A DNA stretch of 64,000 nucleotides from Methanohalobium evestigatum Z-7303 (GTDB taxonomy: Archaea; Halobacteriota; Methanosarcinia; Methanosarcinales; Methanosarcinaceae). Made by a program: the position numbers and the translations under genes. How positions within the stretch are numbered: the first letter of the stretch is position 1; every line of letters starts with the position of its first letter. The stretch lies in NCBI RefSeq assembly GCF_000196655.1, contig NC_014253.1, positions 1,567,423 through 1,631,422 on the forward strand, in the 5' to 3' direction. Under the pieces are notes generated by a model. The model searched no databases. It was given only the letters and a program-made list of their open reading frames with translations, and was not told where the DNA came from. Below, piece by piece: positions 44,838 through 54,272 of this stretch.

Positions 44838-46235
44838 ATGAATTATTATAGGTTGCAACCGATAATATTGTTATTAATAGCATCAATAGCCTTTATAGGT
44901 GTAGCTTGTGCAGATGATGGAAACACGACAAATGAAACTAATGTGAGTGAATGGACTCATAAAGGCAATTATACACTCTATTGGGGAGACACCATAAAAG
45001 TTAGTGGATATGATATCGAAGTTGAAGATTTTTCCAAAGCTTCTGAATTCAGCGATATAAAACATGTAGTCGTATCAGTCAAAAACAGCACTACTTCCTG
45101 GAGGTCTATACTTTCTGTAAACAATACAACTATCCAGCCCAATGTGGATTATAACAATAATACCGCTTCTGAAGTTTTCAATGGGTCGCTGAAAATAAAT
45201 TCTTTTGAAATTGTGAACAACGAAAGCGTTTCAACTCCTTATACAAATATAGGAGTATATAAAGCAAAAGACCCAGAGGAATTAAAAACTTTCAGAAAGA
45301 TAAACAAAACATGGATTAACACCACACTTGAAGTTAAAAAATGGGGAGGACAGGATGTATATATCAATGAACGTGCACGTATAACGTTACAGATTGAAAA
45401 TTTAAAAGATATTGATTTTGAAAATATAAAAATAAACGAAAGTTTGCCAGAGCATTTTGTTGTAGACCCTGATAAAGATGTAAATATTTCCATGGATCTG
45501 GACGGGAAAAGCACTAAACAATTCAGCTACCATATCAAATCTCTTAAAGCCGGTGAATTCAAACTACCGCCTACCCATATAGCCCTTACTCATCTGGGCA
45601 TAACCTACCATAAAAACATAACAGAATACGAACCGATACATAACAATACTACTAAACCTTCATGGATAACTGTTCATGGTCCAAAACTTAACATTACAAA
45701 AACAATCGATGCCCCCAAAGATTTAAAAGTTGATGATGTAGTAAATATAACAGTAGATGTTCAGAACACAGGCGACCGTTCAGCAACGGTTAATATTGAA
45801 GACCGATTACCAGCAAAAGCAGAACTTATTGAGGGTAATATTAAAGACAGCCTGATTTTACATCCTTCACAGAAACGCATTTTAGATTATTCAATAAAGA
45901 TGAAAGATAAGGGTAATGTGATAGTCCCTGCAGCAAGTGCAGAATTTGTAGACCAAAAAAGATACAGTGACACAGTACGGACTGAAAGGTTTATGTTAAA
46001 TGTTGGAGATGTGCCTGTACAAGAATCAGATGAACTCAAAAATATCGGTGGAAAAACTGAGAATAATACTAAAAATACATCTAACAGCAATATAAAGGAA
46101 CAGAACCAGACTGAAAAAGGAATATTTGAAAAGGTAAAATCACTTCCAAACAGTGCATATGATCAAATGAAATCAATGGTTGACAGAATAAACGGAATTA
46201 TAAGTTCTTTTATATCAGACATACAGGATTTTTAA
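44838..46235 (+). CDS. Secreted beta-sandwich surface protein, paralog of the preceding gene
   Basis: 465 residues. Signal peptide ends near 'GVACADD'. The N-terminal domain 'YTLYWGDTIKVSGYDIEVED' parallels 'IHWGDSTNYNDYVITVKD' of the neighbour, and 'VQNTGDRSATVNIEDRLPAK' parallels its last domain. Instead of a PGF-CTERM tail it ends in an amphipathic helix 'GIISSFISDIQDF', so it is probably not anchored in the same way. Many N-x-T sequons. Cotranscribed (17-bp gap) and followed 6 bp later by engB. Confidence 0.72.
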   Translation: MNYYRLQPIILLLIASIAFIGVACADDGNTTNETNVSEWTHKGNYTLYWGDTIKVSGYDIEVEDFSKASEFSDIKHVVVSVKNSTTSWRSILSVNNTTIQPNVDYNNNTASEVFNGSLKINSFEIVNNESVSTPYTNIGVYKAKDPEELKTFRKINKTWINTTLEVKKWGGQDVYINERARITLQIENLKDIDFENIKINESLPEHFVVDPDKDVNISMDLDGKSTKQFSYHIKSLKAGEFKLPPTHIALTHLGITYHKNITEYEPIHNNTTKPSWITVHGPKLNITKTIDAPKDLKVDDVVNITVDVQNTGDRSATVNIEDRLPAKAELIEGNIKDSLILHPSQKRILDYSIKMKDKGNVIVPAASAEFVDQKRYSDTVRTERFMLNVGDVPVQESDELKNIGGKTENNTKNTSNSNIKEQNQTEKGIFEKVKSLPNSAYDQMKSMVDRINGIISSFISDIQDF

Positions 46236-46241
46236 ACCATC

Positions 46242-46871
46242 ATGAAAAAAGGGAAAAAAGATAATTTTGAAAATATTAATCTGGAAATTGTTTTTGCAGG
46301 CAGATCAAATGTAGGTAAATCTTCATTCATCCGTGAGCTTACCGGTAAAAAGGTTAAAGTAGGCAAACGTCCGGGTGTTACATTAAAACCGTACAACATC
46401 TGCTATTCTGATATGCTGGTTACCGATATGCCCGGATTTGGATTTATGAGCGGGGTCAAAGACCGGAAGAAAGATATTGTCCACGACAAAATTGTCCGCT
46501 ATTTTGAAAATAATGCCAAAAGGATTAAAGTTGCTGTGCTTATCATAGATGGTCCAGCATTTATAGATATAGCTGATAGATGGAACGCAAGAGACGAGAT
46601 ACCTATTGACATTGAAATGTTTGAATTTTTAAATGAACTGAATATCGACACCATTGTTGCTGTAAACAAAATTGATAAAATAAAATCCAAAGACTATGAA
46701 CAGATAATGAATGGAATTGTCGAAAGGCTCGGTATGAGTCCTCCATGGAAACAATGGATAGATATTATCGCTCCTGTTAGTGTGAAAAAGGGTGATATAC
46801 AATCAGCAAGGGAACTTATTAAAAACCGTTTGCATGAGGCAAAACGCGATGACCTTCTAAAATACATATAA
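46242..46871 (+). CDS. engB: EngB-type GTP-binding protein
   Basis: 209 residues. G1 'FAGRSNVGKSSFIREL', G2 Thr in 'RPGVTLKPY', G3 'TDMPGFGFMSG', G4 'VAVNKIDKI' and G5 'APVSVKK' are all present. TRAFAC GTPase of the EngB/YihA family, linked to ribosome assembly. Directly downstream of the surface-protein pair. Confidence 0.93.
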   Translation: MKKGKKDNFENINLEIVFAGRSNVGKSSFIRELTGKKVKVGKRPGVTLKPYNICYSDMLVTDMPGFGFMSGVKDRKKDIVHDKIVRYFENNAKRIKVAVLIIDGPAFIDIADRWNARDEIPIDIEMFEFLNELNIDTIVAVNKIDKIKSKDYEQIMNGIVERLGMSPPWKQWIDIIAPVSVKKGDIQSARELIKNRLHEAKRDDLLKYI

Positions 46872-46883
46872 TTTAATTATATT

Positions 46884-47501
46884 TCAACGTACATGGAAGT
46901 CCGCACCCATATTATCGGCAATACGCTTACATTTTTCAATATCGATTTCTGTAAAACCCACTACTGTCATTCTGGTACGCATACCCAAATTTACGGCTTT
47001 TTTTGTAAAATCAAGCATTGACTGATAAGCATTTTTATATCTGGGCTGGCAAAGTCTATTGTATATATCCTCGGATTCGGCATTAAGGCTTACTGAAATC
47101 GCATCAAGACCTGCATCTTTCAATTCTTTAACCACATCCCTGTTAGGATATAGCAATTGTGCATGTCCATTTGTATCCAATCTTACATAGGCACCATGAC
47201 CTTTAAGCCACCGGATTAGAGATAGCATATCATCCAGACGGACAGTAGGTTCTCCAAAACCTGTGAAAACTATTTCTCGATATTTTAAGAAGTTATTTTT
47301 TTCAAGTGCCTGCTTAATTTCCTCAACTGATGGCTCATATAAAAGACGCAGGTTGTATCCGTAAACTCCATCCGAAAGGTCTCGTACACAGAACACACAC
47401 CTTGCAGTACATCGGTTTGTGATATTCAAATACAGGTTTCCGTGTGCTGTATAACAGATTGTCCCCGGTTTAGAGGTATTACTGTAAGAATTGGCTGACA
47501 T
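46884..47501 (-). CDS. Radical SAM protein (TatD-associated type)
   Basis: About 205 residues. 'NITNRCTARCVFCVRDL' holds the C-x3-C-x2-C cluster motif; 'VFTGFGEPTVRLDDML' is the GxGEPT SAM site. The short length and 'DAISVSLNAESEDIYNRLCQ' match the small TatD-family-associated radical SAM group. ATG 47501 (MSANSYSN) lies 2 bp from the stop of the GGCT-like gene; an in-frame start at 47528 would overlap that gene. Substrate unknown. Confidence 0.85.
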   Translation of the reverse strand: MSANSYSNTSKPGTICYTAHGNLYLNITNRCTARCVFCVRDLSDGVYGYNLRLLYEPSVEEIKQALEKNNFLKYREIVFTGFGEPTVRLDDMLSLIRWLKGHGAYVRLDTNGHAQLLYPNRDVVKELKDAGLDAISVSLNAESEDIYNRLCQPRYKNAYQSMLDFTKKAVNLGMRTRMTVVGFTEIDIEKCKRIADNMGADFHVR

Positions 47502-47502
47502 A

Positions 47503-47850
47503 TTAGCACTGCCAATTTCCGCTTTCAACTATTTCATACTTGTTATCAAAAGCGTCTGGTATCTGTACAAGGAAATACATATACGCAATTATATTATTAT
47601 CAAGCCGGACTTCGTCCCTACAGAACCACACACCTTCAAACTCATCTATCGATACAAGTGTATTGAAATCCACATCATAAACCTCTCCATAAATCTTTGA
47701 AGTGTTACCCTCCACCACTCCCGGAAAAATACCAAAGTCAAGCATTGTGTATTTGTCAATTGTAGAAGCAGAAGATATAAAATCAGCATCATTTAAAAGA
47801 TTAGAATTCACACATCCAGATTTTAATGTTCCATAAACAAATACATACAT
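47503..47850 (-). CDS. Gamma-glutamylcyclotransferase-like (AIG2/GGCT) protein
   Basis: 115 residues. 'MYVFVYGTLKSGCVNSNLL' is the family's YGTL phosphate/substrate loop and 'LVSIDEFEGV' carries the catalytic Glu. Forms 5-oxoproline from gamma-glutamyl compounds in known members; the archaeal substrate is not established. Middle gene of a tight minus-strand run with the geranylgeranyl reductase and radical SAM genes. Confidence 0.85.
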   Translation of the reverse strand: MYVFVYGTLKSGCVNSNLLNDADFISSASTIDKYTMLDFGIFPGVVEGNTSKIYGEVYDVDFNTLVSIDEFEGVWFCRDEVRLDNNIIAYMYFLVQIPDAFDNKYEIVESGNWQC

Positions 47851-47852
47851 AA

Positions 47853-49043
47853 TTACGTAAACCCCAGATTCATTTTTAAAAGTGTTTTTTTTACAACATC
47901 AGGTAACTGACCACACTGGATGGCTTTCATATGTTCCGGTGATGTATACCTAATAGCTCTTGACATCATATAATCAGAACGCATAAGTCTGTCCATGAGT
48001 TTTCTTATGTACACTGCAGTCCTTATTTCCATGCCCATCTGAGCCTTCCAGCGTTTTTCATATTCATCAAGCTCACATTTACCATCTATGGATTCAGAAG
48101 CAGTTTCACCTGCAACTTTTCCAGCAACCATCGCAGTAGGAATTCCACCACCGTTGGTTGCTATTATATGTCCTGCTGCATCTCCTGCGATAAGAGTATT
48201 GTCAGACACCGTGTATTTAGGAGCTCCACCCACTGGAACTATACCTGAAACTACTGAAACCACTGAACCCTTCTTTAATTTTTCACTTGCTATCGGATGC
48301 TCATACATAAATTTGTTAAGATAATCCCTTGCACACATGCCTTTTTCAAATAAAGTTTCTCTAATACCAACTCCTATATTTGCTGTATCACCACCCTGGG
48401 ATATTATCCATGCGTATCCACCGGGTACATAATCCTTACCAAAATACATCTCAACAGCATCCCTGTCCACATCAACACCGCTTAGTTCGTATTCAAAAGC
48501 GGTACCTACTGACATCGGGTCGTATTCACGAGACAAACCTTTGCTCTTTGCAACGGTTGAATTTGGACCATCTGCACCAATGATTACATCTGCATCAGTT
48601 GTAAAACTGCCAAAAACACCCTCAAGTTCTAGTGTTGATCCATTAATTTCTGTTACTGTTGTTCCCGGCATAACCTGTACATCGGATTTTGCAGCTTCTT
48701 TTGCAAGATATTTATCAAAACGCCGTCTATCTATTGCATCTGCTGTAACATCAAATTGTTTTGAACAGCCATCAGGTGCTATAAAACGCTGGCAACTTGT
48801 TGTAGTATGGATACATTCCGAAGGATACTCTTCAAGAGTGTAGGGTAATTCAGCATTTGGAACCAGTTCTCTCAATGTTTCATAATGAGGTAAAAATCCA
48901 CCACATTGTAAAGGTGTGCCTATATCTTTTTTCCTGTCTATTAAAAGAACTGATTTGCCATTTCTGGCTGCATAATTGGCTGCTGTTGACCCTGCTGGTC
49001 CGGCACCCACAACAACTATGTCATATGATTTTTCAGGTATCAT
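47853..49043 (-). CDS. Geranylgeranyl reductase family flavoprotein
   Basis: 396 residues. The FAD-binding 'YDIVVVGAGPAGSTAANYAA' (GxGxxG), 'IIGADGPNSTVAKS' (GADG motif) and 'LIAGDAAGHIIATNGGGIPT' are the hallmarks of the family that saturates the isoprenoid chains of archaeal lipids or quinones. 'LQCGGFLP' includes the conserved Cys. It is at the head of the run leading to the GGCT and radical SAM genes. Which prenyl substrate it reduces cannot be told; it might be methanophenazine- or phospholipid-related. Confidence 0.9.
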   Translation of the reverse strand: MIPEKSYDIVVVGAGPAGSTAANYAARNGKSVLLIDRKKDIGTPLQCGGFLPHYETLRELVPNAELPYTLEEYPSECIHTTTSCQRFIAPDGCSKQFDVTADAIDRRRFDKYLAKEAAKSDVQVMPGTTVTEINGSTLELEGVFGSFTTDADVIIGADGPNSTVAKSKGLSREYDPMSVGTAFEYELSGVDVDRDAVEMYFGKDYVPGGYAWIISQGGDTANIGVGIRETLFEKGMCARDYLNKFMYEHPIASEKLKKGSVVSVVSGIVPVGGAPKYTVSDNTLIAGDAAGHIIATNGGGIPTAMVAGKVAGETASESIDGKCELDEYEKRWKAQMGMEIRTAVYIRKLMDRLMRSDYMMSRAIRYTSPEHMKAIQCGQLPDVVKKTLLKMNLGFT

Positions 49044-49185
49044 GGAACTCGAAATTTTATTGTTAATCTATCTTATAAATGTCTACTTGTATTTTAATGG
49101 TTTTATAAAAAACAGAGTTTCCGAAATTATAAATCCGGTTAATATAAACACCGAATTAGGGATTAAGTAACGCGGGGGTTATAGT

Positions 49186-49575
49186 ATAGATTTAACAAAT
49201 AAAGACAAATTACGGATAGCAAATCTTTGTCTTTCGCAGTTTCTTCCGGATGACAGTACAAATACTGATTTACAGATTACAAACTTGCTTGAATATGAAT
49301 TTACAGACAGTAAACGGGTTGAATTCAGAGAACAAACGATAAAAAGGAATAAAAACACCAGATTAAACAGAAAAACACACTCTGAAAAACATCATGTTAC
49401 AATGAATATGGTTGCTGAAAAAGATGGAAACATGCTTAAAGTCATATGTGATTTTCTTGTTGTTGAAGGAAAGCGCACAGTAGAAGTGATAATAAGCGGA
49501 TACTACAGAACGGATTTGGTGAAAAACAAATTCCAGTTACGCAATATTAATTTTTATCCAATCTGGAAAAACTAA
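49186..49575 (+). CDS. Hypothetical protein with a probable near-cognate start
   Basis: The frame is open from 49171. The first standard start, TTG 49285, gives 96 residues and no Shine-Dalgarno. Upstream, in frame, ATA 49186 lies 7 nt after GGGGG and gives 129 residues, including 'LRIANLCLSQFLPDDSTN' of clearly protein-like composition. The rest reads 'LEYEFTDSKRVEFREQT', 'KVICDFLVVEGKRTVEVIIS' and ends 'INFYPIWKN'. No family recognised; soluble, no signal peptide. Confidence 0.5.
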   Translation: MDLTNKDKLRIANLCLSQFLPDDSTNTDLQITNLLEYEFTDSKRVEFREQTIKRNKNTRLNRKTHSEKHHVTMNMVAEKDGNMLKVICDFLVVEGKRTVEVIISGYYRTDLVKNKFQLRNINFYPIWKN

Positions 49576-49587
49576 AACACTTCCAAT

Positions 49588-49617
49588 AAACTATTTTTCC
49601 TGAAAAACCAATAGTTT
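49588..49617 (+). terminator. Hairpin after the 49186 gene
   Basis: AAACTATT (49588-49595) pairs with AATAGTTT (49610-49617), 13 bp after the TAA. A TTTT run lies within the loop and after 'GGCATTTTAATT'. Confidence 0.4.
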
Positions 49618-49719
49618 CTGGCATTTTAATTCTACAATTTAATTTATAGTAAAACTAATATTATTAAAATTGCATTAAGACCGTAGGTTATTGAATGATA
49701 ATAAAATGAGGTATAAAAT

Positions 49720-51000
49720 ATGTTTACAATAAAAAACCATCTGGAAATAGAAAACAGTCGACTTACCATAGGTGGTGTTGACACTTCAAACCTTGTTAAT
49801 GAATACGGCTCACCGATTTATGTTACAAACGAACAGAGAATAAGAGATAATTTCAGAAGATACAAAAAAGCTTTCCCTGATGCAGACCTATTTTATGCAG
49901 CCAAAGCCAATGGCAATCTTACCATCCTCAAAATACTGGCTGAAGAAGGTGCAGGTGCAGATGTTTTTTCTGATGGCGAACTTTATACAGCCCTGCTTGC
50001 CGGAATTCCTCGTGATAAAATACTTTTTAATGGTAACTCCAAATCAGACAGAGAATTATTGATGGCAGTCCAGACCGGTGTACGGGTGTCTGTTGATTCC
50101 TTTGATGAATTGAACACACTTTCATCAATTGCAAAGAATGAGGGCAAAGTTGTTGACATTGCATTTAGGGTTAACCCTGATGTTTCCCCAAAAACCCACC
50201 CTAAGATATCTACAGGTCTTAAAACATCCAAATTTGGAATACCTCATGATGAGGTTGTAAGTGCATACAAACAGGCTCTTGATAAACCCGGTGTAAATCC
50301 AGTAGGAATCCATTGTCACATCGGCTCCCAGATACTTGAAGTGGAACCTTTTGTCGAAACTGTAAACAAAATGATGGACCTTGTAGAGCAGATATCAAGG
50401 CTGGGTGTAGAGTTTGAATTTGTGGATATTGGCTCGGGTCTTGGAATACCCTATGAGAAAAACATAGAAGTACCTACACCAAATGACCTTGCAGATTCTA
50501 TAGTCCCTATTTTCAATGAAAGGTGCAAAGCAGAAGGAATAAACCCAAAACTTGTTCTTGAGCCCGGACGTTATCTGGTTGGAGACTCTGCTATACTGCT
50601 CACCAGTGTAAATACTATGAAAAATGCTGCGAAAAAATTTGTTGGTATTGATGCCGGATTTAACACCATGATAAGACCCGTGATGTATGATGCATACCAC
50701 CACGCAGTAGTAGCCAACAAGGCAGATAAAAACGCAGAAGATACATATACTATAGTTGGACCTATATGTGAAACTGGAGACATCATGGCAACTGACCGTG
50801 AATTACCAGAAATAGAGAAAGGAGATGTGATTGCATTTCTGGATGTAGGTGGCTACGGATTTTCAATGAGTTCTCAGTATAATGGCAGACCAAGATGTGC
50901 AGAGCTACTTGTTAACAAGGGTGATGTTGATATTATAAGAAAAGCCGAAACCTACGCAGACCTGCTTGCCAATCAGGAAGTTCCACCAAGATTCTTGTAA
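49720..51000 (+). CDS. lysA: Diaminopimelate decarboxylase
   Basis: 426 residues, fold type III PLP enzyme. PLP-binding Lys in 'DLFYAAKANGNLTILKIL', 'GIHCHIGSQILE' and 'FVDIGSGLGIPYEK' for phosphate binding, 'EPGRYLVGDSAILLTSV', and the substrate Cys region 'VGPICETGDIMATDRELP'. Last step of lysine synthesis, completing the pathway of dapL at 34 kb. Own promoter; followed by the FKBP gene. Confidence 0.96.
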   Translation: MFTIKNHLEIENSRLTIGGVDTSNLVNEYGSPIYVTNEQRIRDNFRRYKKAFPDADLFYAAKANGNLTILKILAEEGAGADVFSDGELYTALLAGIPRDKILFNGNSKSDRELLMAVQTGVRVSVDSFDELNTLSSIAKNEGKVVDIAFRVNPDVSPKTHPKISTGLKTSKFGIPHDEVVSAYKQALDKPGVNPVGIHCHIGSQILEVEPFVETVNKMMDLVEQISRLGVEFEFVDIGSGLGIPYEKNIEVPTPNDLADSIVPIFNERCKAEGINPKLVLEPGRYLVGDSAILLTSVNTMKNAAKKFVGIDAGFNTMIRPVMYDAYHHAVVANKADKNAEDTYTIVGPICETGDIMATDRELPEIEKGDVIAFLDVGGYGFSMSSQYNGRPRCAELLVNKGDVDIIRKAETYADLLANQEVPPRFL

Positions 51001-51098
51001 ATCTTTAGCGGGAATTATTCCAAAAAGTTATTAAATGCATATGTATATTGCAGAGAAGATAGATTTTATAAATATAATAATAACCAATATTAACCGAG

Positions 51099-51836
51099 TT
51101 GATTAATTTGACAATACAGGAAGGAGACTTCATAAAACTATCATATAACGGAAAACTTGAAGACGGCATCGTGTTTGACACCACTGATGAAAACGTTGCA
51201 AAAGAAAACGGTATATACAATGAACAGGGAATGTACGGCGGAGACGTTGTTGTAGCCGGTGCAGGTCACACAATAAAAGGACTGGATGAAGAATTGATTG
51301 GAAAAGAAGAAGGTGACTCCGGCACAATAGAAATTCCGCCCGAAAAAGCATTTGGAGAACATGATCCCAAACTTGTAGAATCCCATTCGATAACAAAATT
51401 CCAAGACCGTAAAGCATATCCAGGGATGGAAGTACAGATTGATAACAGAAAAGGTGTTGTTTCAAGGGTTATCGGTCGTAGGGTTCGTGTCGATTTCAAC
51501 CATCCTCTGGCTGGAAAAACTGTCACCTATGATTATTCCATAGATAAAAAGATAGAAGACGATGATGAAAAACTGCAGGGTCTTCTTGCACTCTACACAG
51601 GAATGCCAGAAATGGATGCAAAAATAGAAAACAATACTGCTATAATCAATATCCCCAACGAGCTTACTTTCAACCAGAGATGGTTAATGGTCAAAGGCAG
51701 AATTGCGAGCGAACTGATGCAACATCTTGGCATCGAAGAAGTTCAGTACGTGGAAAAATATCCTCCTGAATCCAGCAAAACCGAAGAATCCGAATCTGAA
51801 GAAACAATGGAAGAAACTGAATCCAGCGGAGAATAA
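51099..51836 (+). CDS. FKBP-type peptidyl-prolyl isomerase (archaeal long type)
   Basis: 245 residues. The FKBP core 'IKLSYNGKLEDGIVFDTTDE' and 'IEIPPEKAFGEHDP' has a SlyD-like IF insert ('HSITKFQDRKAYPGMEVQID') followed by 'DFNHPLAGKTVTYD'. A C-terminal extension of about 90 residues includes 'NELTFNQRWLMVKGRIASEL' and an acidic tail. Assists protein folding. The start is uncertain between TTG 51099 and TTG 51108. Confidence 0.9.
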   Translation: MINLTIQEGDFIKLSYNGKLEDGIVFDTTDENVAKENGIYNEQGMYGGDVVVAGAGHTIKGLDEELIGKEEGDSGTIEIPPEKAFGEHDPKLVESHSITKFQDRKAYPGMEVQIDNRKGVVSRVIGRRVRVDFNHPLAGKTVTYDYSIDKKIEDDDEKLQGLLALYTGMPEMDAKIENNTAIINIPNELTFNQRWLMVKGRIASELMQHLGIEEVQYVEKYPPESSKTEESESEETMEETESSGE

Positions 51837-51931
51837 ATTCTCTGCTGATTTATTTTATTAGTTTCTCTTACAATACCAGTTTTAATCAAAACCCTTTTAT
51901 GATATAAACTGTCATTTACATCCGCAAATAA

Positions 51932-52020
51932 GCCGAGGTGGCAGAGTGGACGAAAGCGCCGGTCTTGAGAATCGGTGGTGCTGACGCACCTCGGGAGTTC
52001 GAATCTCCCCCTCGGCGCCA
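51932..52020 (+). tRNA. tRNA-Ser (anticodon UGA), CCA encoded
   Basis: Acceptor GCCGAGG/CCTCGGC, anticodon stem-loop with TTGA giving UGA, a long variable arm (GTGGTGCTGACGCACCT) and T-arm GGGAGTTCGAATCTCCC. Discriminator G at 52017 and CCA at 52018-52020. The long extra arm confirms serine. Confidence 0.95.
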
Positions 52021-52072
52021 TTATTATTCTTTTTCTGCTTACATCAAAAAATAATAGCAATCATTATTACTT

Positions 52073-52198
52073 GGTTCTGTAGAAACCCTATTGAAATCGG
52101 CACTAATAGCTAAAGTTCAAGAACAATAACCAATATCCAAAACACACATCTGAAAATATTATCAAAGACATTTGGATATAAAGCATTTCTACAAAGCC
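52073..52198. mobile_element. 126-bp MITE with IS6-like ends and 8-bp target duplication
   Basis: Ends: GGTTCTGTAGAAA (52073) and, on the other strand, GGCTTTGTAGAAA (52198), 11 of 13 identical. Both flanks carry TATTACTT (52065-52072 and 52199-52206), a perfect 8-bp duplication. The GG-start, TGT-AAA core and 8-bp duplication fit the IS6 family. There is no transposase. It lies between tRNA-Ser and mch. Confidence 0.8.
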
Positions 52199-52284
52199 TA
52201 TTACTTATCCTTTAAAAAAAAATCGGCAATTATATATTCTCCTCTACCTAATTCCAATGAAAACAAATTGGAAAAGGTGATAAT

Positions 52285-53253
52285 GTGATAAGCGTTAACG
52301 AGAAAGGACTGTATATAATCGATGAAATGCTTGACTGGGAAGAAGAGTTAAAAATAGAATCCAAAGAACTTGAAAATGGTGCTACTATCATTGACTGTGG
52401 TGTCAATGTAGAGGGCGGATACGATGCAGGCATGTATTTATCAAGGCTCTGCGTTGCTGACCTTGCAGAATTGACATACACAAAATTCGACCTTGATGGT
52501 GTCACTGTACCTGCGATACAGGTAGCCACTGACCAGCCAAATATTGCATGTATGGCATCCCAATACGCAGGATGGATGATTTCTGTCGGCGATTATTTCG
52601 GTATGGGTTCAGGTCCTGCAAGAGCACTCGGACTCAAACCAAAGAGCCTCTATGAAGAAATCGGATACAAAGACGATATTGAAGTAGCTGTTCTTGTACT
52701 GGAATCAAGCACACTACCTGATGAAGAGGTAGTTGAATATATAGCAAAACACTGCGGTGTTGAAACCGATAATGTCTACATTGCTGTAGCACCAACCTCA
52801 TCTATAGCAGGTTCTGTCCAGGTATCTGCACGTGTGGTCGAAACAGGTATCCACAAACTTGAATCCGTAGGATTCGACATAAACAAAATAAAAAGCGGTT
52901 TCGGTGTTGCACCCATTGCTCCTGTGGTTGGTGGAGACACAAAATGCATGGGGTCAACAAACGACTGCGTTATTTACTGCGGAGAAACATATTATACCGT
53001 TAAATACGGCAGTGACAATGTAGAAGAATTTGAGGATTTTGTAAAGAAAACACCATCTGCAAACTCCAGAGATTATGGTAAACCGTTCTACGATACATTC
53101 AAGGAAGCAAACTTTGACTTTTACAAGATAGATGCAAATATGTTTGCTCCTGCTAAAATCACTGTCAATGACCTGACCAACAAGAAGACTGTGACAAGTG
53201 GACGAATAAATCCAGGTATACTTCTGGATTCCTTTGGCGTCAAAAATCTCTAA
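52285..53253 (+). CDS. mch: Methenyltetrahydromethanopterin cyclohydrolase
   Basis: 322 residues, full length. 'GKLYIID'-like start, '[20 protein letters not shown]', '[20 protein letters not shown]' and '[20 protein letters not shown]' are characteristic of Mch. Hydrolyses methenyl-H4MPT (or H4SPT) to formyl-H4MPT in the C1 branch of methanogenesis. GTG 52285 follows AGGTGATAAT. DUF2124 follows, an arrangement common in methanogens. Confidence 0.96.
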   Translation: MISVNEKGLYIIDEMLDWEEELKIESKELENGATIIDCGVNVEGGYDAGMYLSRLCVADLAELTYTKFDLDGVTVPAIQVATDQPNIACMASQYAGWMISVGDYFGMGSGPARALGLKPKSLYEEIGYKDDIEVAVLVLESSTLPDEEVVEYIAKHCGVETDNVYIAVAPTSSIAGSVQVSARVVETGIHKLESVGFDINKIKSGFGVAPIAPVVGGDTKCMGSTNDCVIYCGETYYTVKYGSDNVEEFEDFVKKTPSANSRDYGKPFYDTFKEANFDFYKIDANMFAPAKITVNDLTNKKTVTSGRINPGILLDSFGVKNL

Positions 53254-53301
53254 CTGTTAGTTGAAAATAGCTAACAGGTTGTCTGTAATCTTTATCCAGA
53301 T

Positions 53302-53327
53302 TGTACAACCTCCTTACTGGTTGTACA
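53302..53327 (+). terminator. Strong mch terminator
   Basis: TGTACAACC pairs perfectly with GGTTGTACA around TCCTTACT and is followed by TTTTTTATT. A second small hairpin CTGTTAG/CTAACAG lies just upstream (53254-53277). It rules out the longer start at 53301 for the next gene. Confidence 0.75.
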
Positions 53328-53348
53328 TTTTTTATTAAGGGGGATTAT

Positions 53349-53822
53349 ATGGAAGTTTTAAAAACCAGCGAAGGTATAGGTGGCCAACTTACAGGGTTCA
53401 GGGAATTAGTTAAAAATTCGAACAGTATCACATTTATCGGTTCACCGGGTTTCTGCACACCTTTTGCAGAACTGTTTGCATTCGTTATCAGGGAATCGGG
53501 AAAAGAAATGGCGTTTATACCCAGTTTAAAATATGAAAATGCAAAATCCTTAATATCTACTGAGGACGGTATACAACTTGGTGATAAAACAGACCCAAGT
53601 GCGGATACTGTAGTATTACTGGGCGGGCTTGCAATGCCGAAAATGGGTATTGACCCCGCAGATATTAATGAAATAATAACAAAACTACAGCAAAATTCTG
53701 AAAACAAAATGATAATTGGTATATGTTTCCAATCGATTTTCCAGGAACAAGAATGGGATAGTTATATAGATTTTGATTACATCATTGATTCAGACCTGAC
53801 AAACAGCACAATAAAATTATAA
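53349..53822 (+). CDS. DUF2124 family protein
   Basis: 157 residues from ATG 53349, 7 nt after AAGGGGG. 'ITFIGSPGFCTPFAELFAFV' and 'DTVVLLGGLAMPKMGIDPAD' plus 'MIIGICFQSIFQEQEWDSYI' match the methanogen family DUF2124, often next to mch. Function unknown. The longer start at 53301 would run through the mch terminator. Confidence 0.82.
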   Translation: MEVLKTSEGIGGQLTGFRELVKNSNSITFIGSPGFCTPFAELFAFVIRESGKEMAFIPSLKYENAKSLISTEDGIQLGDKTDPSADTVVLLGGLAMPKMGIDPADINEIITKLQQNSENKMIIGICFQSIFQEQEWDSYIDFDYIIDSDLTNSTIKL

Positions 53823-53889
53823 CAGCAAATCAGTTATAACAACAAAACCATTGTATTTTATACAATAAATCTACTTATCAGTGATACAT

Positions 53890-54255
53890 ATGGAAAAAAA
53901 CACAAAAGATGAAATACGAGAAGTGAAAGGGTTTCTCCCAAAAGCGATTAAATTCGCAGATGAAATAAACGAAGATTTTGCAGAAGGTATAGCAGAATTC
54001 TATCAGGCAATCTGGGATGAAAGGGAAAACGGATTGTCCATGAAAGAAAAGCATATACTTGTATTTACAGTTGCCTGTGCCTCCAACAACGTGGAAAGTG
54101 CATCAAAAATACTTGAAAGGCTCAAAAAATTCGGGGCAACCCGTACCGAAATCTACGATGCTATGATGATGGCTGCTTGGACTGGCGGAATACAGAATTT
54201 TACAAACGTAAGCAGTGAATTAGTTGATAAAATCAACAAACTGGGTTTTGAATAA
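53890..54255 (+). CDS. Carboxymuconolactone decarboxylase/AhpD-family protein
   Basis: 121 residues. 'WDERENGLSMKEKHILVFTV', then 'ACASNNVESASKILERLKKF', and 'EIYDAMMMAAWTGGIQNF' fit the all-helical CMD fold. The peroxidase C-x2-C is absent (only one Cys, followed by A-S-N-N), so it is not AhpD-like in chemistry. Substrate unknown. Confidence 0.8.
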   Translation: MEKNTKDEIREVKGFLPKAIKFADEINEDFAEGIAEFYQAIWDERENGLSMKEKHILVFTVACASNNVESASKILERLKKFGATRTEIYDAMMMAAWTGGIQNFTNVSSELVDKINKLGFE

Positions 54256-54272
54256 AACCAGTACCATTTTTT

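Noticed and set aside
51743-52060. 105-codon minus-strand frame ('MAPRGRFELPRC...')
   Set aside because: It is the complement of tRNA-Ser and the FKBP end; this peptide is a well-known false gene created by antisense tRNA-Ser.
53301-53348. Longer start for the DUF2124 gene
   Set aside because: It covers the mch terminator; ATG 53349 has an ideal AAGGGGG site.
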